This document shows positions 36,578-45,172 of a DNA stretch of 64,000 bases, in pieces. How positions within the stretch are numbered: the stretch's first letter is position 1; each line of letters begins with the position of its first letter. The notes under the pieces are model-generated. The model had not been told where the DNA came from and searched no databases. It was given only the letters and a program-made list of their open reading frames with translations. The position numbers and the translations under genes were made by a program. This DNA is from UBA1926 sp002337215 (GTDB lineage Bacteria; Planctomycetota; Phycisphaerae; Phycisphaerales; UBA1924), in the NCBI GenBank assembly GCA_963973795.1, contig CAXBAF010000013.1:47593-111592 (forward strand), read 5' to 3'.

Positions 36578-37012
36578 ATGAAGATGCGGATCACGGTCGA
36601 GGGAGTCGGTTACGACGTCGAGGTTGAGATGCTCGACGATGGGATGAAGGGGACGGTTGCCTCGACGCGTCGGGCGACGGTCTCTGCGTCGGGATCCGAG
36701 AGGGGGGGCGCGATGGAGGCGTCTCCCGGGTTTGTTCCGCCGCCGGTTTCTGCTGCGGCCTCAGCAGCCGGGGCTGGGCAGGTTTCGGCTGGGGGCGATG
36801 GCAAGCAGGTCAAGAGCCCGATCGCGGGGACTGTGCAGAGCGTGTCGGTGAGGGTGGGTGACGCCGTGAAGGTGAACGACACGCTGCTCGTGCTGGAGGC
36901 GATGAAAATGGAGTCGGCCGTTGCCTCGCCCATCGCGGGGACCGTGAAGTCGGTCGGCGCCGAGGCTGGCAAGGCGGTGCGGATGGGTGATGTGCTCGTC
37001 GAGTTCGAGTGA
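36578..37012 (+). CDS. mmdC: Biotin carrier protein of the decarboxylase (MmdC-like)
   Basis: A 144-residue biotin carboxyl carrier protein. An N-terminal strand pair (MRITVEGVGYDVEVEMLDDG) is followed by a Gly/Ala/Pro-rich linker. The C-terminal biotinyl domain has VLEAMKMESAVASPIAGTVK, where the lysine of EAMKME is biotinylated. Free-standing carriers with this layout are the gamma subunits of methylmalonyl-CoA or glutaconyl-CoA decarboxylases. The biotin ligase gene two places downstream is a likely modifier. Confidence 0.88.
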   Translation: MKMRITVEGVGYDVEVEMLDDGMKGTVASTRRATVSASGSERGGAMEASPGFVPPPVSAAASAAGAGQVSAGGDGKQVKSPIAGTVQSVSVRVGDAVKVNDTLLVLEAMKMESAVASPIAGTVKSVGAEAGKAVRMGDVLVEFE

Positions 37013-37019
37013 GGGTGTG

Positions 37020-38624
37020 ATGGAAAGTCTCTCGATGATCTGGGCGACGCTGACCTCGTACCTTTCAGACTCTGGGTTTGGGCATTTTCATTGGACGAAC
37101 GGGGTGATGCTCGCCGTCGGTGGGGTGTTCATCTACCTGGCGGTGCGAAAGAAGTACGAGCCGTTGCTGCTGTTGCCGATCGGGTTTGGGATGCTGATCG
37201 GGAACATCCCGTACGACGCGGGGAAGCTCCCGCTTGGGGTGTACGACGGGCCGGTGAGCGAGTCGGACCTGGCGTACTACGAGGTCGTGCTCTGGCCCGA
37301 GCGGATCGTCGATGGACCCGACGGACAGACCTTTGAATTCCATGTGTTGCATCCGAATGCGCCAGACCGATCGGAGCCGGTGACAGACGCAGAACTCGCG
37401 TCGTGGCGTCGGCTCGGTGTGGAGACGACGCAGCGGCTGCTCGCGAGACTCGATCGCCCGGCCTTCCGATTCGCCGAGTCACCTATACGCATCGACGATC
37501 CCGTCGAGGGCATCGGTCGTATCCGCGAGCGCCGGGGTGTGCTCATCAACACGCACCGCCTTCTCGCGCCGCGTGTCCCGGTCGACGAGCCGGGCATCTA
37601 CGCGGCGGGGAGCGGGCGATATGTGTTTGTCACCGAGATCGATGATGGGGGCCGGTACCCCGAGCTCTGGAGTCTCGCGAAGCAGGACCCGCACAACGCG
37701 AGCGTGTTCTGGTGGCTGTTCGCGGGTGTCGGGCTCGCGGGGTTCTATCCGCCTCTGATTTTTCTTGGGATCGGCGCGATGACGGACTTTGGTCCGATGC
37801 TGAGCAACCCCAAAACGCTGCTGCTCGGGGCGGCGGCGCAGTTCGGGATCTTCGCGAGCCTGATCGGCGCGGTTGGGCTGGGGTTCACGCTGCCCGAGGC
37901 GGCGTCGATCGGAATCATCGGCGGCGCGGACGGGCCGACGGCGATCTTCACGTGTTCGCAATTGGCGCCGGAACTGCTCGGGGCGGTGGCGCTCGCGGCG
38001 TACTCGTACATGGCGATGGTTCCAATTATCCAGCCTCCGATCATCAGGCTTTTGACAACCAAGGCGGAGCGGCGGATCCGGATGAGCGAGCGGAAGCCGG
38101 TCTCTTCGCGAGTGCGCGTCGTCTTCCCGATCGTCGGGTTCCTGCTCACCGCGTTGCTTGCGCCCGGCGGGTTGCCGCTGCTCGGGATGCTGTTCTTTGG
38201 GAACCTGTTGCGGGAATCGCTGGTGACGGAACGGCTCGCGAACACGGCCCGCACCGCGTTTGTTGATATCGTGACAATCTTGCTGGGGGTGACGGTGGGA
38301 GCGAAGACCAGCGCGGAGAGCTTTCTCACGATGCAGACGATCTCGATCTTCATACTCGGTCTGTGTGCCTTCGCGGTAGCGACCGCGACAGGCGTGGTCT
38401 TTGCCAAGACGATGAACCGGCTGAGCCGGGATCCGATCAACCCGATGATCGGCGCGGCAGGGGTTTCGGCGGTTCCGATGTCGGCACGGGTGGTCCACAC
38501 GCTCGGGATGAAGGAGGACCCGCAGAACTTCCTGCTCATGCACGCGATGGGTCCGAACGTCGCGGGCGTCATCGGTTCGGCTGTTGCGGCGGGCGTGCTG
38601 CTGAGCCGGCTGGCGGGCGGGTGA
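37020..38624 (+). CDS. mmdB: Sodium-pumping decarboxylase beta subunit (OadB/MmdB family) with large insertion
   Basis: Integral-membrane subunit that couples decarboxylation of carboxybiotin to sodium export. Family motifs are strongly kept: EPLLLLPIGFGMLIGN, LIFLGIGAMTDFGPMLSNPK, IIGGADGPTAIF (the aspartate essential in OadB) and MIGAAGVSAVPMSARVV (the Asn/Ser region for sodium). At 534 residues it is much longer than usual, because about 150 extra residues lie between the first helices (near residue 60) and PLIFLGIG (near 240). The insert is polar and is probably on one side of the membrane. GAGGG precedes ATG 37020. Confidence 0.9.
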   Translation: MESLSMIWATLTSYLSDSGFGHFHWTNGVMLAVGGVFIYLAVRKKYEPLLLLPIGFGMLIGNIPYDAGKLPLGVYDGPVSESDLAYYEVVLWPERIVDGPDGQTFEFHVLHPNAPDRSEPVTDAELASWRRLGVETTQRLLARLDRPAFRFAESPIRIDDPVEGIGRIRERRGVLINTHRLLAPRVPVDEPGIYAAGSGRYVFVTEIDDGGRYPELWSLAKQDPHNASVFWWLFAGVGLAGFYPPLIFLGIGAMTDFGPMLSNPKTLLLGAAAQFGIFASLIGAVGLGFTLPEAASIGIIGGADGPTAIFTCSQLAPELLGAVALAAYSYMAMVPIIQPPIIRLLTTKAERRIRMSERKPVSSRVRVVFPIVGFLLTALLAPGGLPLLGMLFFGNLLRESLVTERLANTARTAFVDIVTILLGVTVGAKTSAESFLTMQTISIFILGLCAFAVATATGVVFAKTMNRLSRDPINPMIGAAGVSAVPMSARVVHTLGMKEDPQNFLLMHAMGPNVAGVIGSAVAAGVLLSRLAGG

Positions 38625-39397
38625 GCGTGCGGGTTGTCACCCGTGATCGGGTCGGATCGACCAACGATGAGGCCGTCGCTCTGGCAGAAGCGGGGGAATC
38701 ACTCCCGCTTGCGGTCCGAGCCCTGGAGCAGATCGCGGGTCGGGGACGACTATCGCGGTCGTGGGCCTCGCCACGGGGAGGTGTCTGGCTGAGTGTCGTC
38801 GGATCCCGGGACGGTGTCGTCGCGGGGTCGGTGGCGTTACGGACGGCGCTCGCAGTGCTCGATGCTGTGCGGCCCGAGGTCGCGGGAGACCACGGGAATT
38901 TCGGCGGCAACAGTGGGGACGGGCTGTCGATCAAGTGGCCGAATGATCTGCTGTTTGAGGGCAAGAAGATCGCGGGCGTGCTCTGTGAGCGGCGGTCGAT
39001 CGGTGACGGTTCCTCATGCCTGGTCATCGGCGTCGGTGTGAATGCGGATTTCGAGGCGGACTTGTTGCCCCGGAACGTGCGTACACCGGCGATGACGCTC
39101 CGGACGGCGCTGGGTCGGCCCGTCGACGCGGACGCGATCGCGGCGAGACTGGTCGACGGGCTCGGCGCGGTGCTTACGCGGACCGAAGCGGCATTGGATG
39201 GTGATGAGCTCCGTCAAGTGCTCGATCGGATGGCATACCTCGACGAGCGCGTGTCGTTCGCAAGGCTCGATGGGCGGGTGGTTTCTGGTGTCCTCGCAGG
39301 GCTTGCCCCTGACGGCCGGGCCGCGCTACGCGTGGGCGATGAAATCGAGTGGGTGAACGCGGGAGATGTCGATCGCGCGGGCGGTGGACAGGGCTGA
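38621..39397 (+). CDS. birA: Biotin-[acyl-CoA carboxylase] ligase (BirA-type)
   Basis: A 258-residue biotin protein ligase without the N-terminal DNA-binding domain of E. coli BirA, so it is not a repressor. Motifs: VGSTNDEAV, QIAGRGRLSRSWASPRGGVW (the biotinyl-adenylate loop GRGR) and SIKWPNDLLFEGKKIAGVL. It should biotinylate the carrier protein encoded two genes upstream. GTG start in a 4-bp overlap with mmdB. Confidence 0.93.
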   Translation: MSVRVVTRDRVGSTNDEAVALAEAGESLPLAVRALEQIAGRGRLSRSWASPRGGVWLSVVGSRDGVVAGSVALRTALAVLDAVRPEVAGDHGNFGGNSGDGLSIKWPNDLLFEGKKIAGVLCERRSIGDGSSCLVIGVGVNADFEADLLPRNVRTPAMTLRTALGRPVDADAIAARLVDGLGAVLTRTEAALDGDELRQVLDRMAYLDERVSFARLDGRVVSGVLAGLAPDGRAALRVGDEIEWVNAGDVDRAGGGQG

Positions 39398-39465
39398 TTC
39401 ACTCTCGAATTCCTTGGGTCCTACCGACGCCCGCTCAAAAGAAGATAAAAAGGTATCCAAAAGGG

Positions 39466-39471
39466 TATAAT
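39466..39471 (+). promoter_or_regulatory. -10 box upstream of prpE
   Basis: A perfect TATAAT 70 bp upstream of the start, in an AT-rich stretch (39430-39472) of the otherwise GC-rich window. No good -35 was found. The stretch 39436-39455 matches 26701-26720 at 16 of 20 positions. Confidence 0.5.
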
Positions 39472-39541
39472 CCCAGTAGCAGGCCGGCATCGTCCGGCGG
39501 GACGGCGCTGCCGGTCGGTGCTTCAGCAAAGGAGACGCCCT

Positions 39542-41455
39542 ATGACCGGTGCATTGACCAGCGCGTATGAGCCGATTTATCGCCGATCAATCGAAGCTCC
39601 CGAGTCGTTCTGGGCCGAGGTCGCTGAGGGGGTCGCCTGGGAGAAGACGTGGGACCGGGTGCTTGAGTCCGACAGGGCACCGTTCTATCGCTGGTTCGTT
39701 GGCGGGCGTTTGAATACCTGCTACAACGCGGTCGATCGTCATGTCGAAGCCGGCCATGGCGATCGCGACGCGATCATCTACGACAGCGCGATGACGGGCA
39801 CAAAGCGGCGCATCACCTACCGCGCGTTGCAGAAAGAAGTCGCGGTGTTCGCGGGGGCGTTGCGGAATCTTGGCGTTGGTGAGGGTGACCGTGTGGTTAT
39901 CTACATGCCGATGGTGCCCGAGGCCGCGATCGCGATGTTGGCATGCGCACGGCTCGGTGCGGTTCACTCTGTCGTGTTCGGGGGGTTCGCCCCGAAGGAA
40001 CTCGCGAAGAGGATCGACGACGCTCAGCCGAAACTGCTTGTGAGTGCGACGTGCGGGCTTGAGCCGAACCGGACGATCGCGTACAAGCCGCTTCTTGATG
40101 AGGCGATCGAGGCTTCGGTTCACAAGCCGGAACACTGCGTGATCTTGCGTCGTGCCGAGTGCGACGCGACGCTTGTCGATGGCCGTGATGTTTGGTGGGA
40201 CGACGCGATCACCGGCGTCGAACCCGCGGCGTGCGTGACGGTCGAGGCGACCGACCCGCTGTATGTGCTCTACACGTCAGGAACGACGGGTGTTCCGAAG
40301 GGCGTGCTGCGCGACAACGGTGGGCACGCCGCGGCGCTCGCGTGGTCGATGAAAACGGTCTACGACATCGGGCCCGGCGATGTTTTCTGGGCCGCCAGCG
40401 ATATCGGGTGGGTCGTGGGGCACTCCTACATTGTTTATGGTCCGCTGCTGGCGGGGGCGACGACGGTGATGTACGAGGGCAAGCCGGTTGGTACGCCGAA
40501 TCCTGGCGCGTTCTGGCGGATCATCGAGGACTACAAGGTCAAGGTGCTGTTCACGGCGCCGACAGCCTTCAGGGCGATCAAGCGGGATGATCCTGAGTGC
40601 ACCTATCTCGAAGGACACGATATCGCGTCGCTCAAGTATCTCTTCCTCGCAGGGGAACGGTGCGACCCCGACACACTGAACTGGGCACGCGACGTGCTCC
40701 ATGTCCCCGTGATCGATCACTGGTGGCAGACGGAGACCGGATGGGCCATGGCGGCGGATTGCGCGGGGCTGGGCCTGCTCCCGGTCAAAGACGGCTCGCC
40801 GACGAAGCCTGTGCCCGGTTGGGACCTGCGTGTGCTGGCTGACGATGGCACGGAAGTCGCTGCCGGGACGATCGGGAACATCGTCGTAAAACTGCCGTTG
40901 CCGCCCGGTGCGCTGCCGACGCTGTTTCACAACGACGAGGGCTATCGCAAGTCGTACCTGAGCCACTTCCCGGGGTACTACGAGACGTCCGATGCCGGGT
41001 ATATGGATGAGGATGGGTATGTCTACATCATGAGCCGGGTGGATGACATCATCAACGTCGCGGGGCATCGCCTGAGCACGGGTGGCATGGAAGAGGTGCT
41101 TTCGGGCCACCCGGATGTCGCGGAGTGTGCGGTGATCGGTGTGGCCGACCCGCTGAAGGGCGAGGTCCCGGTGGGGCTCGTGGTGCTCAAAGCGGGGCAC
41201 GATCGTGACGAGGCCGGGATTGCGAAGGAACTCGTCGGACGCGTGCGGAGCACGATCGGAGCGGTCGCGGCGTTCAAGCGCGTTCTGATCGTGAGACAAC
41301 TGCCCAAGACGCGTTCAGGGAAGACCCTGCGCAACGTGATGCGAGCGATCGCGGACGGAAAGGAACCGGCGATTCCGGCGACCATCGAGGATGTCACGGT
41401 ACTCGGCGAGATCTCCAAGGCGTTCAGCAGAGAAACCGTCGGCGATGCAAGATGA
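39542..41455 (+). CDS. prpE: Propionyl-/acetyl-CoA synthetase (PrpE-like)
   Basis: A 637-residue AMP-forming short-chain acyl-CoA synthetase. The N-terminal ACS domain includes YNAVDRHVEAGHGDRDAIIY, and HSVVFGGFAPKELAKRIDDA is typical. The ATP-binding loop LYTSGTTGVPKGVLRDNGG, with RDNGGH rather than the acetate-enzyme version, points to the PrpE/ACSS3 subgroup. WWQTETGW and the catalytic lysine in PKTRSGKTLRN complete the fold. AAAGGAG is 7 nt upstream of the ATG. Activation of propionate fits the methylmalonyl-CoA genes upstream. Confidence 0.88.
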   Translation: MTGALTSAYEPIYRRSIEAPESFWAEVAEGVAWEKTWDRVLESDRAPFYRWFVGGRLNTCYNAVDRHVEAGHGDRDAIIYDSAMTGTKRRITYRALQKEVAVFAGALRNLGVGEGDRVVIYMPMVPEAAIAMLACARLGAVHSVVFGGFAPKELAKRIDDAQPKLLVSATCGLEPNRTIAYKPLLDEAIEASVHKPEHCVILRRAECDATLVDGRDVWWDDAITGVEPAACVTVEATDPLYVLYTSGTTGVPKGVLRDNGGHAAALAWSMKTVYDIGPGDVFWAASDIGWVVGHSYIVYGPLLAGATTVMYEGKPVGTPNPGAFWRIIEDYKVKVLFTAPTAFRAIKRDDPECTYLEGHDIASLKYLFLAGERCDPDTLNWARDVLHVPVIDHWWQTETGWAMAADCAGLGLLPVKDGSPTKPVPGWDLRVLADDGTEVAAGTIGNIVVKLPLPPGALPTLFHNDEGYRKSYLSHFPGYYETSDAGYMDEDGYVYIMSRVDDIINVAGHRLSTGGMEEVLSGHPDVAECAVIGVADPLKGEVPVGLVVLKAGHDRDEAGIAKELVGRVRSTIGAVAAFKRVLIVRQLPKTRSGKTLRNVMRAIADGKEPAIPATIEDVTVLGEISKAFSRETVGDAR

Positions 41456-41676
41456 ACCGCACGCCGCGGCACACGATGCCACTCGAGGTTCGTAATCCTC
41501 TGAAGGGAGCGGATCGCACACAAAATAGCTCTTGGTCGTGCTCCCCGTAACCGGCACGGCGCACCATCGCAAGGCTCTGTACGGCCGAACTCCAACGGCG
41601 GCCGCGGCTGCCCTGTAGACTACTGGCGTTCGAACGACCCCCAAGCGAAACGACCCGTTCGAATCAGAGGACACCA

Positions 41677-43713
41677 ATGCGCATAAAGACAAATGTTTTC
41701 TTCGCTGTCTGCACTGTCATGGTCGCCGCAACCATCGCGAGCGCAGAGGGAATGACCCTCAAGCACGTGGCCGAACTCCGCAGCGTCACCGATGTACGGA
41801 TGAGCCCGGTCGGCGGGATGACCGCGTACACCCTGAGCGTTCCGCGGCGACTCGTCGAGGACCAGGACGGGGGGGCATGGACCGAGCTCCATCTCCTTGA
41901 CGCCGAAGGCGAGAACAGACCGTTCGTCACGGGCGAGGTCAGCGTGTCGTCGATCGGCTGGACGCCTGACGGGAGCGCGATCACGTTTCTGAGCAAGCGG
42001 GACGGCGACGAGCACACACGGCTGTATTCGATCCCGGTCAGCGGCGGCGAGGCCCGCCCGATCGCGACGCTCGAGACTTCGATCAATTCATATTCCCTCA
42101 GCCCTGACGGTCGAGCCGTCGCGCTGATCGCGTCCGAACCCGAGGACGCATCTCGGAAAAAGGAGAAGGACCTCGGCTTCGATCAGTACGTCTTCGAGGA
42201 AGAATGGCAGCCGCGGCGTCTTTACATCCTCGATCTTGACGCAGAGGACGCCGAGCCGAAGATGCTCGAGATCGAAGGCTCGGTGCAGCGCGCCGCGTGG
42301 TCGCCGGCCGGGGACCGTCTCGCGATCTCGGTCACGCCGCGGGAGATGGTCGACGACGTGATCATGTTCAAACGCCTCCGCATCATCTCGCCGGATGGTG
42401 CGGTGCTCGGGTCGATCGACAACCCCGGCAAGCTCGGGGAGTTCGAGTGGAGCCCCGACGGCGAGCACCTCGCGTTCATCAGCGGGCAGACGATCAACGA
42501 TCCGTCCGAGGGGCGGCTGATGGTCGCCGGCAAGGACGGCGGGGCGATGACCGATCTGCTGCCGGGCCTGATGGGGCAGGTCGAGGCGATCGAGTGGCAC
42601 ACCACGAGCGAGGTGCAGTTCATCGCCCACGAGGGCACCGAGGCACGGCTCGGGATGGTCGGGCTCAACGGGCGTCCCGCCCAGACGCTCTTCCGCAAGG
42701 GCGGTCCCATCTGGACCAACTTCACCACGGGCATGGACGGGCGTACCGCACTGCTCGCCTCGACTCCCGAGCACCCGACGGAGATCTACCGATTTGGCTT
42801 CGAGAACGGCTCGCCCCAACGTGTCACAGACTCAAACCCCTGGCTCGCCGATGTCGAGTTCGCAAAGCAGGAGGTCGTGACCTACAAGGCCCGCGACGGG
42901 ATGGAGATCGAGGGCGTCCTCGTCTACCCGCTCGACTACCAGGAGGGCAAGCGGTACCCGCTCATCCTGGGCGTGCACGGCGGGCCCGAGGCGCACTACT
43001 CGAACGGATGGCTCACCCGGTACAGCCTCCCTGCGCAGCCCGCGGCCGCGGAGGGCTTCTTCATGTTCTTCCAGAACTACCGTGGCTCAACAGGGCGGGG
43101 CGTCGAGTTCTCGATGCTCAGCCAGGGGCGCTACGCGAAGGAGGAGTTCGACGATCTCGTGGACGGCGTTGACTACCTGATCGAAGAGGGACTCGTCGAT
43201 GGGGACAGGGTCGGCATCACGGGCGGTTCCTACGGCGGCTACGCCTCCGCATGGGGCGCGACCTATTACTCCGAGCGGTTTGCCGCGTCGGTCATGTTCG
43301 TGGGCATCAGCGAGCAGTTCAGCAAGTTCGGCACCACCGACATCCCCCAGGAGATGCACCTCGTCCACTCTCGGACCTGGCCCTGGAAGGACTGGGATCT
43401 GTTCGCGGAATCGAGCCCGGTCCGGTATGTCGAGAGGGCCCAAACCCCGATCCTCATCATGCACGGCGATTCGGACCCGCGCGTCGATCCGCGGCAGAGC
43501 GAGATCCTCTACCGCTATCTGACGCTGCAGGACAACCCACCTCCCGCTCGGCTCGTGTTCTACAAGGGCGAGGGCCACGGCAACCGCAGGGCCGCGTCGC
43601 GATACGACTACTCGCTCCGCATGATGCGATGGATGAATCACTATCTCAAAGGACCGGGCGGCAACCCGCCGCCGCCGGAACTCGACTACGACCTTGATCT
43701 GCACGAGGAGTAG
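41677..43713 (+). CDS. Secreted S9-family peptidase (acylaminoacyl-peptidase-like)
   Basis: A 678-residue exported serine peptidase. A signal peptide (FFAVCTVMVAATIASA) is followed by a beta-propeller of WD40/TolB-type blades (for example SIGWTPDGSAITFLSKRDGD and EFEWSPDGEHLAFISGQ) to about residue 400. The C-terminal alpha/beta-hydrolase domain has the nucleophile motif GITGGSYGGYAS. Asp is in HGDSDPRVDPRQ and His in YKGEGHGNRR. S9C enzymes trim short peptides after uptake. GAGG lies a few bases before the ATG. Confidence 0.9.
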   Translation: MRIKTNVFFAVCTVMVAATIASAEGMTLKHVAELRSVTDVRMSPVGGMTAYTLSVPRRLVEDQDGGAWTELHLLDAEGENRPFVTGEVSVSSIGWTPDGSAITFLSKRDGDEHTRLYSIPVSGGEARPIATLETSINSYSLSPDGRAVALIASEPEDASRKKEKDLGFDQYVFEEEWQPRRLYILDLDAEDAEPKMLEIEGSVQRAAWSPAGDRLAISVTPREMVDDVIMFKRLRIISPDGAVLGSIDNPGKLGEFEWSPDGEHLAFISGQTINDPSEGRLMVAGKDGGAMTDLLPGLMGQVEAIEWHTTSEVQFIAHEGTEARLGMVGLNGRPAQTLFRKGGPIWTNFTTGMDGRTALLASTPEHPTEIYRFGFENGSPQRVTDSNPWLADVEFAKQEVVTYKARDGMEIEGVLVYPLDYQEGKRYPLILGVHGGPEAHYSNGWLTRYSLPAQPAAAEGFFMFFQNYRGSTGRGVEFSMLSQGRYAKEEFDDLVDGVDYLIEEGLVDGDRVGITGGSYGGYASAWGATYYSERFAASVMFVGISEQFSKFGTTDIPQEMHLVHSRTWPWKDWDLFAESSPVRYVERAQTPILIMHGDSDPRVDPRQSEILYRYLTLQDNPPPARLVFYKGEGHGNRRAASRYDYSLRMMRWMNHYLKGPGGNPPPPELDYDLDLHEE

Positions 43714-44120
43714 GCCAACGACACTCGTCCGCGGACACCGATCAGCCGAGGAAGGCGGTCTCGTTCGTGGTGTTCTGGCGAACACCGGTGCGAATCGGAT
43801 AGTGCCGGACTTGAAGGCCGGTGATCGGGATCGAACCGACGACATTCAGCTTGGGAACAGCTGCGGGCGTTGAATGTTGCTACTCCGCGGCGACTCTAAG
43901 TGGCTGGCCATAGAGAGTCTTCCGCCGCTCGGCGTCTGCCGTGAGCAAACGTTCTCAGCCGCTGTACTACAGATACGTCGATGAAGTCGGTGGCTTCATA
44001 TCTCTTCAAGGCAGGACAAGCAGGTGTCGAGAAATCAGTTGAGCCTCTGAAACTCGCTCTTCGACAAGCTATCCGTCAGCCTGTCGAGACTCGCCACATG
44101 ATCCTCCACGCCAGAATCAA
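43714..44120 (+). other. Intergenic region at the left island edge
   Basis: About 407 bp. It contains the first tRNA-Gly-derived repeat (43823-43857). A 57-codon plus-strand frame (43981-44154) lacks a ribosome site and overlaps the hydrolase stop; it is not called as a gene. No integrase remnant was recognised. Confidence 0.5.
43823..43857 (-). repeat. tRNA-Gly(CCC) 3'-half direct repeat, copy 1
   Basis: A 35-bp stretch identical to 52171-52205. Read on the minus strand it starts at an anticodon loop TTCCCAA, runs through a variable region and a canonical T arm (GTCGG, TTCGATC, CCGAT). It lacks the 5' half of a tRNA, and the acceptor strand that follows differs from copy 2. Imperfect similarity extends a further 20 bp on the acceptor side. 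Confidence 0.75.
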
Positions 44121-45128
44121 TTACCTTCTGGCCGCGGGGGGTAAAGGGTCCTGATCAGTCGGGTTCTCGGTTGGCCATTTGGCCTCATTGCTTTCGAACA
44201 AGCGCGGCCGCAGATCGTTCAGAAACCGAAGCTCAGCATCGGTCAAGGTCGAGACTCGCCTTCCGGATCGACCGTCTGCATCAATGACGAAGTTCCACGA
44301 GCGAAGAACCGTTGTCTGGTGATCACCTGGAATCTCAACAACCTCGTGGCCTGCCGCTCTTGAGGTGATAGCGATAGCGATCGCTTCATCCGCGGGGAGG
44401 AACTCATCCTCATTCGGTAGCAAGACGAGCATCGGAGTTTGAGCCTTCCTAGCAATGTCGTCCAGATCGGGAGCGTCCGGGGAACGAAAGAAGCCGGCAG
44501 CAAGGGTTGCCCATGCGGACCCTCTCTGAGACGCGATGGCGTGGCGAACGATTGTTGAGGAGCGAACCGGAGCGAACAAGATCACTCCAGCAGGCTTCGC
44601 CCCACCATCAAGCAGATTGGCGGCGATGAGTGTTCCGAGCGAACTTGCACGAATGATCACCTGATCCTCACGGCCGCCGGCAAGCCGAACTGCCTCGTGC
44701 CACATCGCGTTGCCGTCTTCGAGAAATCGATCGAAGTCCTTGCGCCCTTCCGAGCTGCCGATGCCTCTGTAGTCGAACACCACCGAAGATGCTCCCCATT
44801 GCTCGTGGGCTCTGAGACAGGATTCCAGCCCCGTCCGACCGATGCCCACGGATATACCAGTCTCTATTGATGCACCAGAGGGGAGCAGATGCAGCACGAT
44901 TGGTGCTTGCGACGGAGCCGCGACAAGGACACCTACGAGATTGGAGCCATCTGACGCGACCGCGGTAATCGACCGTGACTCAGGAATCTGTTCAAGGACT
45001 GACGGGCCCATTCGCCCAGCGTCTTGCAGGAGCGGGTTTGCGGTACAGCTCATCATCGTGAGGGAGCTCAGCGCCGCGAGCACAACCAAACCGGGCCTTT
45101 GATATGGGTAGGTGGGGCGTGGATTCAT
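44121..45128 (-). CDS. Alpha/beta-hydrolase lipoprotein-like protein
   Basis: A 335-residue predicted exported hydrolase. The N-terminus (PGLVVLAALSSLTMMSC) looks like a lipoprotein signal, with a weak lipobox MMSC. The fold shows FDYRGIGSSEGRKDFDRF (oxyanion strand) and a nucleophile elbow IRASSLGTLIAANLL. In the elbow the usual first Gly of GxSxG is Ala. An acid is in LLPNEDEFLPADEA and a histidine in IPGDHQTT. This resembles dienelactone hydrolase/BAAT-like esterases. The start at ATG 45128 has AAGGA rather far upstream (12 nt). It lies downstream of the TetR gene. Confidence 0.7.
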   Translation of the reverse strand: MNPRPTYPYQRPGLVVLAALSSLTMMSCTANPLLQDAGRMGPSVLEQIPESRSITAVASDGSNLVGVLVAAPSQAPIVLHLLPSGASIETGISVGIGRTGLESCLRAHEQWGASSVVFDYRGIGSSEGRKDFDRFLEDGNAMWHEAVRLAGGREDQVIIRASSLGTLIAANLLDGGAKPAGVILFAPVRSSTIVRHAIASQRGSAWATLAAGFFRSPDAPDLDDIARKAQTPMLVLLPNEDEFLPADEAIAIAITSRAAGHEVVEIPGDHQTTVLRSWNFVIDADGRSGRRVSTLTDAELRFLNDLRPRLFESNEAKWPTENPTDQDPLPPAARR

Positions 45129-45172
45129 TGTCAGTATGGTCCTTGTACAGAGCTTGGCAGCGGGCAACGCGA

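Noticed and set aside
37479..38543. 354-codon minus-strand frame over the OadB-like gene
   Set aside because: Shadow of the conserved membrane protein; Arg/Gln-rich product with no domain.
43823..43857. Intact tRNA gene at either 35-bp repeat
   Set aside because: Only the anticodon loop to T arm is present. No D arm or 5' acceptor strand pairs with it, so neither copy is a working tRNA.
43981..44154. 57-codon plus-strand frame near the left island repeat
   Set aside because: Lacks a Shine-Dalgarno and overlaps the end of the hydrolase gene; helical composition alone is not enough.
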